DNA of 56,819 nucleotides, taken from the NCBI GenBank assembly GCA_902519955.1, contig CABYMF010000006.1, positions 1 to 56,819 on the forward strand, in the 5' to 3' direction. The notes below the pieces were generated by a model. The model had not been told where the DNA came from. It did not search any database and saw only the letters and a list, made by a program, of their open reading frames with translations. Below are positions 39,821 through 52,400 of the stretch, in pieces (within the stretch, counting starts at the first letter, position 1; every line of letters starts with the position of its first letter). The position numbers and the translations under genes were made by a program. The stretch is from an uncultured Bacteroidota bacterium. Lineage in GTDB: Bacteria > Bacteroidota > Bacteroidia > Flavobacteriales > Flavobacteriaceae.

Positions 39821-41009
39821 TAATTTGATTTATAATATCATTTGAAACATCAATCTTTAATTTTTTCTTAAAGGATGTTATCTCTAAATTCGAATTTATA
39901 AAATCAATTTGATTATAGTCACTTGAAATCGGGTTAAAATCTCCAATTTTATTAACTACTATTGCATCTAGGTTCTTAGACTTTAGTTTACTCTTTGCAT
40001 TTTCAAATACATTATCTGTCTCTAAAGCAAAACCAACTAAAAATTGTGATGTTTTAATTTTCCCTAATTCCTTAAGAATATCTAGTGTTGGCTGAAGGTC
40101 TATAGAGTCTAGACCGGTCTCTTTCTTTATCTTACGATTGTTAATTTTTTTGGGCTTGAAATCTGAAATAGCAGCAGAAAAAATCACAATATCGGATTCT
40201 TTAAAATGTTTTATTGTCTGGGCATACATTTCATCAGAATCTTGAACTCTTATACACTCAATGTTAGATAGATCCATTGAGAGATTAGTTGGGCCTAACA
40301 AAAGTTTCACATTAGCTCCAAGTTCACTTGCAGTTTTCGCCAATGAATATCCCATTTTACCTGACGAGCTATTTCCAATATACCTAACTGGGTCTATTTT
40401 TTCATGAGTAGGTCCTGCTGTTATTAAAAAATTTAAAGAATTTAATGTTAAAGACTGTTTAAATTTATTTTCAACATAATCAATTATCTCATTTGGTTCT
40501 AGCATCCTACCTTCCCCATCCAGTCCACTAGCTAGAGAGCCCGAACCCACAGGTAAAACGTTAGTATTATTTGATACTAATTTCTTAATATTTATTTGAT
40601 TAAGAGTATTTTTATACATTTCCAGATCCATAGCAGGAGCAACAAATACAGGGCATTTAGAAGATAAATAACATGCTAATAGTAAGTTGTCACATCGAGC
40701 ACTAGCCATTGAAGATATTGTATTGGATGTTGCTGGTGCAATAATTAAAATATCTGCCCACTCAGCAAGCTCTACATGGTTATTCCAAGTTGGGTTGTTA
40801 TTTTTTTCAGTTGTAAATTCAGAAAAAACATCATTTTTTGAAACTGTGGAAAGAGTCAGAGGTGTAACAAACTCTTTGGATGAGGGAGTCATTACAACTT
40901 TTACATTAGATTTAAGCTTTACGAGCTGTCTAATCAATAAGGGAATTTTATAAGCAGCTATTCCACCTGAAACTCCTATTAGAATATTTTTCTGAGTTAA
41001 AACACTCAT
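39792..41009 (-). CDS. coaBC: Bifunctional phosphopantothenoylcysteine decarboxylase / phosphopantothenate--cysteine ligase
   Basis: ORF 405 aa; ILIGVSGGIAAYKIP, APATSNTISSMA, TAGPTHEKIDPVRYIGNSSSGKMG. Confidence 0.95.
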   Translation of the reverse strand: MSVLTQKNILIGVSGGIAAYKIPLLIRQLVKLKSNVKVVMTPSSKEFVTPLTLSTVSKNDVFSEFTTEKNNNPTWNNHVELAEWADILIIAPATSNTISSMASARCDNLLLACYLSSKCPVFVAPAMDLEMYKNTLNQINIKKLVSNNTNVLPVGSGSLASGLDGEGRMLEPNEIIDYVENKFKQSLTLNSLNFLITAGPTHEKIDPVRYIGNSSSGKMGYSLAKTASELGANVKLLLGPTNLSMDLSNIECIRVQDSDEMYAQTIKHFKESDIVIFSAAISDFKPKKINNRKIKKETGLDSIDLQPTLDILKELGKIKTSQFLVGFALETDNVFENAKSKLKSKNLDAIVVNKIGDFNPISSDYNQIDFINSNLEITSFKKKLKIDVSNDIINQIIENVNKAKN

Positions 41010-41020
41010 ATTTTGAATGT

Positions 41021-41353
41021 TTATTGCTCAGTTTCAGATTTAGTATCTCTGAAGTAAATTTTATTATCTAACCATTCCTGAACAGCAATTGCATAGGGTT
41101 TAGGAAGTTTCTCATAAAATCTAGAGACTTCAATTTGCTCTTTATTTTCAAATATTTCTTCAAGACTTTCATTATGTGTGGCAAACTCATCAAGTTTATC
41201 ATGAAGCTCTTTCTTTATTTCAGAATTAATTTGACTTGATCTCTTTGCAATTATAGAAATAGCCTCGTAAATGTTATTTGTAGGGTCCTCAATTGCATGC
41301 TTATTATATGTCTTTGTTGAATTTGCTGCGTTAGTTTTTCTATATTTATTCAT
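41021..41353 (-). CDS. RNA polymerase omega-like subunit (RpoZ/Rpb6 family of Bacteroidetes)
   Basis: ORF 110 aa; NIYEAISIIAKRSSQINSEIKKELHDKLDEF; position between bamD and coaBC is typical of Bacteroidetes rpoZ-like genes. Confidence 0.8.
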   Translation of the reverse strand: MNKYRKTNAANSTKTYNKHAIEDPTNNIYEAISIIAKRSSQINSEIKKELHDKLDEFATHNESLEEIFENKEQIEVSRFYEKLPKPYAIAVQEWLDNKIYFRDTKSETEQ

Positions 41354-41361
41354 AGTTTTAT

Positions 41362-42144
41362 TTATAAAAGTTGTTTTGCATTATTAATTTTTTCAGACAA
41401 ATCATCAATAAAGATAGTATCTGGATAATATCTTAAAAAGTTTTCTAGTGATCTTTCAAGCTCTGTTACTCTTTCATTAATTCTAGATTCAATTGAATTT
41501 ACAGCTATTTCATATTGTGATAACCACCTGTAGTAAAGCGCTTCCTCTCTATAAATTGTTCCTGGATTATCTGCAATAAAATTATCGAGAGATTTAAGAG
41601 CTGAGCTATAATCTCTAATTGTGTAATACTGTTTTGAAACTTCAAATTCTTTTTTTTCAATTTTGTTTTGTAATTGTTCCATTAATTCGAGAGCTTCAGC
41701 AACATATTCGCTATTTGGAAACCTATTTATGAATACTTGGAGTTTATCAATGCCTGTGAATGTATCCTCTTGATCTAGTGTGTAAATTGGAGAAAGCATA
41801 AAGTAAGATTTTGCTTCCATAAAATAAGCCTCTTGAATTCTTTGACTATTTGGATAGGAATTAATAAAATTCTCAAATTGAATTGCTGAAGAATAATATG
41901 ACCTTGTTTCAAAATACGAATTAGCAAAAAAGAAAACTAGTCTCTCGCCTTGAGGTTTACCTCTGTAACTAGGAATAATTTGCTCAATCAGGGCATTAGC
42001 TCTTCTAAATTCTCCGTTTTGATAGTACTCCTCTGCTGCATTATACTTATCAATTTCATTTTCAGTACTGTTTAGTAATTTTTGGTAATCATTACATGAG
42101 AAAATCAAAAGAGAAACAAATACAAAAAGATATAATCTAAACAT
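41362..42144 (-). CDS. bamD: Outer membrane protein assembly factor BamD (lipoprotein)
   Basis: ORF 260 aa; lipobox LLIFSC, TPR-like repeats, FFANSYFETRSYYSSAIQFENFINSYPNS. Confidence 0.9.
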   Translation of the reverse strand: MFRLYLFVFVSLLIFSCNDYQKLLNSTENEIDKYNAAEEYYQNGEFRRANALIEQIIPSYRGKPQGERLVFFFANSYFETRSYYSSAIQFENFINSYPNSQRIQEAYFMEAKSYFMLSPIYTLDQEDTFTGIDKLQVFINRFPNSEYVAEALELMEQLQNKIEKKEFEVSKQYYTIRDYSSALKSLDNFIADNPGTIYREEALYYRWLSQYEIAVNSIESRINERVTELERSLENFLRYYPDTIFIDDLSEKINNAKQLL

Positions 42145-42163
42145 TTAATATTAAGTCTTATGG

Positions 42164-45011
<2,848 letters not shown>

Positions 45012-45015
<4 letters not shown>

Positions 45016-45491
45016 ACTAAGGTTTTTATCATCCACACAGGACATGCAGTATGACCTGTATTGCCTAGAGGTCCATCAATATATTTGAATCCTTTCTTTA
45101 AATATAATTTTTGCGCATTAATCATATTTGGCATAGTCTCTATATAGCATTTTTTAAAATTAGATTTAATTGCAAAATCTAAACAAAGCTCAATCATCTT
45201 ATCACCAATTCCCCTTCTTCTTAAAGATTTATGAAAATACATTTTTTGAAGCTCACAGATATCAGGTCTACCATCTCTGAGGGGGTTAATACCTGCACCT
45301 CCTAATATTTTACCATTTTCTTCAACTACAAAATATCTTGATCTAGCTGAACTATAAGAGTTATTCATATTATCAATCTCAGGGTCTTCATATGCAGAAC
45401 CAATTTTAGGTATATTCATCTCAATTAGAACTTCTCTCAATATAGTTGCTAAAGGCTTGTTATCAGATTTGATTATTGGTCTAATAAGCAT
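45012..45491 (-). CDS. GNAT family N-acetyltransferase
   Basis: ORF 159 aa; LRRRGIGDKMIELCLDFA acetyl-CoA binding motif. Confidence 0.85.
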
Positions 45492-45542
45492 AGTTGAGCT
45501 TTTTGACTTAAATTTACAATTCTAATTTTATTACATAGTTAA

Positions 45543-46580
45543 GTGGATGATATTAAATTTATGAAGAGATGTATAGACCTTGCATCAAAGGGTATAGGTT
45601 ACACTTATCCTAACCCATTAGTTGGTTCTGTAATAGTCTATAATAATAAAATTATTGGAGAAGGTTATCACGCTAAATATGGAGAAAGTCATGCAGAAGT
45701 AAATGCCATAAACAGTGTTAGTGATAAAAAATTATTAAGAGAGTCAACTCTATATGTAAATCTTGAACCATGTAATCATCATGGAAAGACTCCACCATGC
45801 ACAGATGCAATCATAAATAACGATATTAAAAGAATAGTTATTGGCTCAAAAGACCCCAATAGATTAGTTGATGGGAATGGAATAAATAAGCTGAGGTCAA
45901 GTGGATGTGATGTATTTGTTGGAGTAATGGAATCAGAATGTTCTAATCTTAATAAAAGATTTTTTAAATATCACAAACACAAAAGACCTTATATAATTTT
46001 AAAATGGGCTGAGTCAAATGATGGTTTTATTAGTCCATTAAAATCTAATAAGTCACCAAGAAAAGTAAATTGGATTTCAGGAGAAAATTCAAAAAAATTA
46101 AATCATAAATGGAGAAGTGAAGAACATTCAATCTTGGTTGGGGTACAGACAATAATTGATGATGACCCATTACTGACTACAAGATATGTTTATGGAAAGA
46201 GTCCAATTAGGTTTGTATTAGATCCAAATTCTCGAATTCCAATTGATTCCAAGGTTTTATCTCAAACTTCTAAAACAATAATATTATCTAAGAAAGAGAA
46301 TAATCTCATCCCCAATTATACAAAATCTTCAAATTTTGAGAATATTCAAAAAATTATAGAGTCTCTTTATGATATGAAAATTCAATCAGTATTGATTGAA
46401 GGTGGGACAAAAACAATAAATCATTTTCTTAATAATGATTTATGGGATTCCATTAGAGTATTTAAATCGAATAAAAATATTAGAGGTGGAATTAAAAGTC
46501 CTAATGTAGACTTCTCAAAATTTACAAAGAGTGATATAGGAGATGATATACTTTATGTGATTAATAGGAAGATAAATTAA
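45543..46580 (+). CDS. ribD: Bifunctional diaminohydroxyphosphoribosylaminopyrimidine deaminase / 5-amino-6-(5-phosphoribosylamino)uracil reductase
   Basis: ORF 345 aa; HAEVNAI, PCNHHGKTPPCTDAI deaminase zinc motif, reductase domain ILKWAESNDGFIS; GTG start. Confidence 0.95.
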   Translation: MDDIKFMKRCIDLASKGIGYTYPNPLVGSVIVYNNKIIGEGYHAKYGESHAEVNAINSVSDKKLLRESTLYVNLEPCNHHGKTPPCTDAIINNDIKRIVIGSKDPNRLVDGNGINKLRSSGCDVFVGVMESECSNLNKRFFKYHKHKRPYIILKWAESNDGFISPLKSNKSPRKVNWISGENSKKLNHKWRSEEHSILVGVQTIIDDDPLLTTRYVYGKSPIRFVLDPNSRIPIDSKVLSQTSKTIILSKKENNLIPNYTKSSNFENIQKIIESLYDMKIQSVLIEGGTKTINHFLNNDLWDSIRVFKSNKNIRGGIKSPNVDFSKFTKSDIGDDILYVINRKIN

Positions 46581-46969
46581 AATAAGTCACTTATAATTTT
46601 TGGACATCTTAAAGGTTTCATGGTGTCAGAATTTAAAAAAGCAAGTAATGTCCTTCCCTCTGTTGTTTTTTCTCCTCTACTATTAAAAATATCATATGAA
46701 AATTCAATTGATGATGTTGGTTTCTTAGAACAATGGACTTTAACTTTAAAAGAATCTCCAAAAACAAGTGGTTTTAGGAACTTTAATTCACAATTAACTA
46801 CTGGAAGTATAATTTTATTTCTCTCAATCTCCAGATATGGCATTTTTAGTTTTTCAAGCCACTCAATTCTTGCAAATTCAAAAAATTTTAAATAATTACT
46901 ATGATGAACTATTCCCATTTGATCAGTTTCATTATATCTAACTTTAATTTTACCTGTAGTGTAATTCAT
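46577..46969 (-). CDS. Acyl-CoA thioesterase, YbgC/FadM-like hotdog family
   Basis: ORF 130 aa; VRYNETDQMGIVHHSNYLKFFEFARIEWLE. Confidence 0.92.
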   Translation of the reverse strand: MNYTTGKIKVRYNETDQMGIVHHSNYLKFFEFARIEWLEKLKMPYLEIERNKIILPVVNCELKFLKPLVFGDSFKVKVHCSKKPTSSIEFSYDIFNSRGEKTTEGRTLLAFLNSDTMKPLRCPKIISDLF

Positions 46970-47153
46970 TATTTTTGATTTATGAAGGAATTTATAATTT
47001 TTCCTACAAATTTGTCCAGAGTGATTTTAATTAAAAAAAAATTAATAATCAATAGCAATCTTTATTTTTTTTTGATTTTTTTTAACTAATATTTGTAATC
47101 AACCTAAAACTTTATTTCATAAATATATTCAATTAATATCTAGTCAAGAAAAA

Positions 47154-48581
47154 ATGAGTCAAACACCTTCTGTAGTATGGAACAACTGTTTAACCTTTAT
47201 TAAGGATAATATCCAGCCTCAGGCATACAAAACATGGTTTGAACCTATTATTCCTATTAAACTTACTGATGATATTTTAAGCATACAGGTTCCTAGTAAA
47301 TTTTTCTATGAGTGGCTAGAAGAACATTATGTAAAAATTTTACGTTTGGCTCTTACAAAAGAGTTAGGGTCTGAAGCTAGGCTTGTCTACATTATCAAAA
47401 TGGAGAATACTTTTGGTAATAAGATGCCATTTACTGAAAAAATACCAAGTTCATCAAGTAGCTCGATAAAGTCTCAGTCAATTGAATCACCATTTAGTTC
47501 ATTTGCTTCTGAACTTAAAAATCCTTTTGTAATACCAGGAATTAGAAATTTACAAATTGAATCACAACTTAACCCAAATTATACTTTCGAAAACTTTTTA
47601 GAAGGTGATTCAAACAGACTTGCTAGATCAGCAGGTATAGCTGTATCAAATAAACCAGGAGGAACATCATTTAATCCATTGTTAATCTATGGTGGTGTAG
47701 GTTTAGGCAAAACCCATCTTGCTCATGCAATTGGAGTAGATGTAAAACAAAAATATCCAGATAAAACCGTGCTATATATTTCTGCTGAAAAATTTACTCA
47801 ACAATATGTTGATTCAGTTAAGAAAAATACCAGAAATGATTTTATTCATTTTTATCAAGTTATTGATGTTTTAATTGTTGACGATGTTCAATTTTTATCT
47901 GGAAAATCAGGAACTCAGGATGTCTTCTTTCATATATTTAATCATCTTCACCAAAATGGCAAGCAAGTTATTTTAACTTCTGATAAAGCTCCAATTGATA
48001 TGCAAGATATTGAGCAAAGACTTTTATCAAGATTTAAGTGGGGGCTTTCTGCAGAACTACAAAATCCAAACTATGAAACTAGAGTCTCAATTTTAAAAAA
48101 TAAACTTTATAGAGATGGTGTTGAAATTCAAGATGATGTTATTGAATTTGTTGCAAAAAATATAAATTCTAATGTAAGAGAACTTGAGGGTGCCATTATT
48201 TCTTTGATTGCTCAATCTTCATTTAATAAAGCAGAAATTACTGTTGAATTAGCAAAAGAAGTAATTAATAAGTTCGTTAAGAACAACAAAAGAGAAGTGT
48301 CAATTGACTACATTCAAAAAGTTGTTTCTGATTACTTCCAAATGGATATACTGACACTGCAATCTAAAACAAGAAAAAGACATATTGTTCAGGCTAGACA
48401 GATTGCAATGTATTTTGCAAAAAAATTCACAAAAGCATCTCTTGCTAGCATAGGTTCACAAATTGGCAGAAGAGATCATGCTACAGTTTTACATGCATGT
48501 AAAACAGTTGACAATCTTAGCTTCACTGATAAACAGTTTAGGAAATATGTTGAAGATTTAAATCAGAAACTTTCCAATTAG
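47154..48581 (+). CDS. dnaA: Chromosomal replication initiator protein DnaA
   Basis: ORF 475 aa; NPLLIYGGVGLGKTHLAHAIG, DVLIVDDVQFLSGK, QIGRRDHATVLHACKTV. Confidence 0.98.
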   Translation: MSQTPSVVWNNCLTFIKDNIQPQAYKTWFEPIIPIKLTDDILSIQVPSKFFYEWLEEHYVKILRLALTKELGSEARLVYIIKMENTFGNKMPFTEKIPSSSSSSIKSQSIESPFSSFASELKNPFVIPGIRNLQIESQLNPNYTFENFLEGDSNRLARSAGIAVSNKPGGTSFNPLLIYGGVGLGKTHLAHAIGVDVKQKYPDKTVLYISAEKFTQQYVDSVKKNTRNDFIHFYQVIDVLIVDDVQFLSGKSGTQDVFFHIFNHLHQNGKQVILTSDKAPIDMQDIEQRLLSRFKWGLSAELQNPNYETRVSILKNKLYRDGVEIQDDVIEFVAKNINSNVRELEGAIISLIAQSSFNKAEITVELAKEVINKFVKNNKREVSIDYIQKVVSDYFQMDILTLQSKTRKRHIVQARQIAMYFAKKFTKASLASIGSQIGRRDHATVLHACKTVDNLSFTDKQFRKYVEDLNQKLSN

Positions 48582-48584
48582 CTT

Positions 48585-49613
48585 TTACCTGTAAATCCCC
48601 TTGCTGTTTATCCAGCGAATATATGCCTTTTTGTTCCTGTTGTGTCCATCTATATCACTAGCAAAAAGATGATATCCTCTATTTGATGGATCAGCAACCA
48701 TGAAGAGATAATTATGATTCTCGTGATTAAGAACAGCATCGATAGCTGATATATCAGGCATTGTTATGGGTCCAGGAGGAATACCTCTGATCTTATACGT
48801 ATTAAATTCAGAATTTATTTCAAGATCACGATAAAGGACCCTTCTTATAATTGTATCATAGTTATTATAGTATTTCTTTAAAGAATAGATAACGGTTGGA
48901 TCAGCTTGAAGTCTCATCTTTTCATTAATTCTATTAATGTATAAACCTGCAACTCTTGGACGCTCATCATTTTTTCTACTTTCAATTTGGACTATTGACG
49001 CAAGTGAAATAACTTCTAACTTAGTAAGACCTAGTTTTTTTGCCTTTTCTGATCTATCTTTATTCCAAAACTTATTATATTCAGCTAACATTCTATCTCT
49101 AAAATCTTCAGGAGTAGTATTCCAATAAATATTATAAGAGTTTGGGATAAAGATTGAAAGGACACTTTGCTCATTTAGATTATTGTTTTCTAAAAACTGT
49201 CTATCTCTAAATGCCTTAACTAATGATGTACTGTCCTCATATATTTGCTTTGACACTATTCCTGCCAAGTTCTCAATTCTTTCCTGATTATTGAATGTGA
49301 CATTAACAGGTGTATTATTGAATTTCAATGAGTTGACAATTTTATTATTCCCTATATCCTTTGATATTTTATACCTTCCTGTCTTTTGATTTTTTAAATA
49401 ATCTAACTTTTCAGCAGCTTTATAAAATGTTTTTTCTGATTTAATATATTTGGAAATTGAATCCCTAAAAGCTAAACTATCACCCTTCATTACATATAGA
49501 AAAATACTTTCATCTTCGAAAGAAGTATTTGGCTTGTAAAACTTATTGTAATAGTCAATAATAAACACTAATGAAAGAATTGATACCGGTATTAATACTT
49601 TTAAATACTTCAT
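48585..49613 (-). CDS. mltG: Endolytic transglycosylase MltG (YceG family)
   Basis: ORF 342 aa; VISLASIVQIESRKNDERPRVAGLYINRINEKMRLQADPTVIYSL, IRGIPPGPITMP. Confidence 0.95.
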   Translation of the reverse strand: MKYLKVLIPVSILSLVFIIDYYNKFYKPNTSFEDESIFLYVMKGDSLAFRDSISKYIKSEKTFYKAAEKLDYLKNQKTGRYKISKDIGNNKIVNSLKFNNTPVNVTFNNQERIENLAGIVSKQIYEDSTSLVKAFRDRQFLENNNLNEQSVLSIFIPNSYNIYWNTTPEDFRDRMLAEYNKFWNKDRSEKAKKLGLTKLEVISLASIVQIESRKNDERPRVAGLYINRINEKMRLQADPTVIYSLKKYYNNYDTIIRRVLYRDLEINSEFNTYKIRGIPPGPITMPDISAIDAVLNHENHNYLFMVADPSNRGYHLFASDIDGHNRNKKAYIRWINSKGIYR

Positions 49614-50113
49614 TTTTTTATAATTTTTTGATAAAGCAATTCATCACAAAACATGTTGTTATAATATATCCAATCTTTTTTTAAGCCAACTTTTTCATAT
49701 GAATTTTTTTCAAAAAGAGATATACTTTCACTATTATTAGATGTAATATTTGCATAGAGTTGATGAATTGGAACGTGTTTAGTTAAATAATCCTCAATTA
49801 ACTCCAGAGATTTTGAAGCTATGCCTTTCATTCGGTATTTTTCAAATATAATAATCCCAACCCCTACCCTTCTATTTATAAAGTCATAGTCAAAAAGGTC
49901 TATAAAACCTAGAGCGTTATTGTCATCACTTATTACCAGTCTTAATTGTTTATGCTCAATAATATCTAAATGTGAATTTTGTATGAATTTTTTAAGAGTA
50001 TGTTTAGAAAAAGGAGATGAATTATTAGAATAAATCCAGAGAGATTCGTCATTTTCTGTTTCATAAACTATATCCAAATCGTCAGGTTCAAGTGCTCTAA
50101 GCTTTAAATTCAT
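49610..50113 (-). CDS. GNAT family N-acetyltransferase (RimJ/RimL/SpeG-like)
   Basis: ORF 167 aa; LRALEPDDLDIVYETEND, KYRMKGIASKSLELIEDYL. Confidence 0.85.
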   Translation of the reverse strand: MNLKLRALEPDDLDIVYETENDESLWIYSNNSSPFSKHTLKKFIQNSHLDIIEHKQLRLVISDDNNALGFIDLFDYDFINRRVGVGIIIFEKYRMKGIASKSLELIEDYLTKHVPIHQLYANITSNNSESISLFEKNSYEKVGLKKDWIYYNNMFCDELLYQKIIKK

Positions 50114-50183
50114 TATACTCTAGTTAAACAATAGTTAAAATATAAATATTAAATATTTAATATCTTATTTTTACAAAAAAAAA

Positions 50184-51317
50184 ATGAAGCTTTATCTCAA
50201 AATTCTTGGTATTTCCATTGCTTGTTCTGTCATTACTTTATTATTATTTAATAGAATTAATAATGAGGATAAAATTGATTATGAAACTAAATTGATAAGT
50301 GATTCTATCTCTGAATTCTCAATTAGTAATTTGGTACAAAGAAACCCTGGCAAATCAACACTACCAGATTTAACTTTTGCTGCAAGTAAAACAATTGATG
50401 CAGTAGTACACGTTAAAAACACAAGCATAGTTGAAGAGAGTGATAGCTGGGCTTTACAATTTTTTTATGGTGATGATTCTAAAAAAAAGGTAGGTACAGG
50501 CTCAGGGGTAATCGTATCACCCGATGGTTACATAATTACTAATCATCATGTAATCGAAAATTCATCTGAAGTAATAGTAACAACAAACGACAATAAAGAG
50601 TATGAGGCAGAAATAATTGGATTTGATGAAGTTACAGATATAGCAGTACTTAAAATTAAATCTGATATTAATCTTGATTATATCTTCTTTGGTGATTCAG
50701 ACTCAACATTAATAGGAGAATGGGTTCTTGCAGTTGGAAATCCTTATAATTTAAATTCAACAGTTACAGCAGGTATAGTAAGTTCTAAGTCTCGAGACCT
50801 AAATGAGTATGATCAAAAGAATCAATCATTTATTCAAACTGATGCAGCGGTCAACTTTGGAAATAGTGGTGGTGCTTTAGTTAATATTCAAGGAGAGTTA
50901 ATTGGAATAAATACACTTATTCAATCAATGACCGGAGGATATGTAGGATATTCTTTTGCTGTTCCCAGTAACACTGTGAGAAAAATATTTGAAGATATTA
51001 TAGAATATGGAGATGTTCAAAAAGGACTTTTAGGAGTTAGAGGTGTAGCCTTAAAATCTTCATATTCCAGACAACTAAATATAACTGAAACTGAGGGCTT
51101 CTATATTGATGAAATCGAAGAAGGATTTGGAGCTGACACTGCTGGTTTAACTAGAGGTGATATAATTAAATCGATTGATGGTTTTAAAATCAACAGATTC
51201 TCTGATCTATCAGGATACCTATCATCAAAGAGACCTGGTGATAAAGTTGAAGTTGATTTTGTAAGAGAAGGAAGATTAAAAACAGCTATTGTAACTTTGA
51301 AAAAAAGCTCAAATTAA
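50184..51317 (+). CDS. S1C trypsin-like serine protease with one PDZ domain (DegQ/DegS/HtrA family)
   Basis: ORF 377 aa; N-terminal TM, GSGVIVSPDGYIITNHHVI, TDIAVLKI, QTDAAVNFGNSGGALVN. Confidence 0.93.
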   Translation: MKLYLKILGISIACSVITLLLFNRINNEDKIDYETKLISDSISEFSISNLVQRNPGKSTLPDLTFAASKTIDAVVHVKNTSIVEESDSWALQFFYGDDSKKKVGTGSGVIVSPDGYIITNHHVIENSSEVIVTTNDNKEYEAEIIGFDEVTDIAVLKIKSDINLDYIFFGDSDSTLIGEWVLAVGNPYNLNSTVTAGIVSSKSRDLNEYDQKNQSFIQTDAAVNFGNSGGALVNIQGELIGINTLIQSMTGGYVGYSFAVPSNTVRKIFEDIIEYGDVQKGLLGVRGVALKSSYSRQLNITETEGFYIDEIEEGFGADTAGLTRGDIIKSIDGFKINRFSDLSGYLSSKRPGDKVEVDFVREGRLKTAIVTLKKSSN

Positions 51318-51994
51318 TGAGGATTGATGTTCTAACTCTATTTCCAGATATCTTTGACAATCTTAATTCATTCTCAATTATAAAAAAAGCAATTGATTCG
51401 AAGAAGGTTAAAATTAAATCACATAATCTAAGAGAGTTTGCCGAAAATTCAAGAAAAGTAGATGATTATCCTTATGGGGGGTTTCCTGGAATGGTAATAA
51501 AAATTGAACCAATTGATAATTGCATTGAATATCTAAGAAAAAAGAATAACTATGATGAAATAATTTATTTAACTCCTGACGGAGACCTTCTAAATCAGAA
51601 AACATCAAACTACTTATCAACATTAAAAAATATTATTATAATCTGTGGTCATTACAAAGGAATTGATAACAGAGTTAGGGAACACCTTGTTACTAAAGAA
51701 ATATCGATTGGAGATTTTGTTGTATCTGGAGGAGAACTCCCTGCAGCTGTATTATGTGATTCTATAGTTAGACTTCTTCCTGGAATCATTGGTGATGAAT
51801 CATCTGCTTTGTCTGACACTTTTCAAGATAATGTATTATCTCCTCCAATATATACAAGGCCAGAAGTATATAAAGGCATGCAAGTACCAAAGGTTCTTTT
51901 ATCAGGTAATGAAAAAGAGATTCAAAAATGGAATGATGAAAAATCAATCGAAAGAACAAAATTACTTAGGCCAAATCTTTTTGATAATGATTAA
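51317..51994 (+). CDS. trmD: tRNA (guanosine(37)-N1)-methyltransferase
   Basis: ORF 225 aa; RIDVLTLFPDIFD, YPYGGFPGMV, ICGHYKGIDNRV, IGDFVVSGGELPA. Confidence 0.96.
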   Translation: MRIDVLTLFPDIFDNLNSFSIIKKAIDSKKVKIKSHNLREFAENSRKVDDYPYGGFPGMVIKIEPIDNCIEYLRKKNNYDEIIYLTPDGDLLNQKTSNYLSTLKNIIIICGHYKGIDNRVREHLVTKEISIGDFVVSGGELPAAVLCDSIVRLLPGIIGDESSALSDTFQDNVLSPPIYTRPEVYKGMQVPKVLLSGNEKEIQKWNDEKSIERTKLLRPNLFDND

Positions 51995-52010
51995 AAAAGG
52001 TTTATTTTTG
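51981..52010 (+). promoter_or_regulatory. Candidate rplS promoter: TTG (51981-51983)-N19-TATTTTTG (52003-52010)
   Basis: Exact TTG-N19-TAnnTTTG, same spacing and same TATTTTTGCGC core as the rpsA promoter. Confidence 0.65.
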
Positions 52011-52015
52011 CGCGT

Positions 52016-52038
52016 GTTTGAAATTAATCAAACTTTTT
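52016..52038 (+). promoter_or_regulatory. Hairpin GTTTGA-AATTAA-TCAAAC followed by TTTTT in the rplS 5' leader
   Basis: Perfect 6-bp stem directly followed by T5, between the predicted TSS and the rplS ATG (52051). Confidence 0.45.
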
Positions 52039-52050
52039 AAATAAACTTCA

Positions 52051-52395
52051 ATGGAATCTGTAGTAAATTTAGTTCAAGAGAAACTTATCAATAAAAATGA
52101 ATTTCCGACTTTTTCATCAGGTGATACTATAACAGTATATTATGAAATTAGAGAAGGTGATAAAGTTAGAACTCAATCCTTTAAAGGTGTAGTGATTCAA
52201 ATTAAAGGAAGAGGAGAATCTAAAACATTTACAATCAGAAAAATGTCTGGTACAGTTGGAGTTGAAAGAATTTTCCCACTAAATATGCCTGCTTTAAATA
52301 AAATTGAAGTCAATAAGAAAGGTAAAGTTAAACAATCAAGAATTTACTACTTTAGAGAACTTAGAGGAAAGAAAGCAAGGATTAAAGAAGTATAA
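52051..52395 (+). CDS. rplS: 50S ribosomal protein L19
   Basis: ORF 114 aa; [44 protein letters not shown]. Confidence 0.97.
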   Translation: MESVVNLVQEKLINKNEFPTFSSGDTITVYYEIREGDKVRTQSFKGVVIQIKGRGESKTFTIRKMSGTVGVERIFPLNMPALNKIEVNKKGKVKQSRIYYFRELRGKKARIKEV

Positions 52396-52400
52396 ATCTC

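Noticed and set aside
46970-47153. AT-rich 184-bp region upstream of dnaA as a possible oriC
   Set aside because: It is AT-rich with T and A runs, but I could not find a convincing DnaA box (TTATNCACA-like) cluster; no support for an origin here by eye.
51789-52040. 83-aa ORF overlapping the trmD 3' end in another frame
   Set aside because: Out-of-frame overlap with conserved TrmD and the rplS promoter; no domain recognised.
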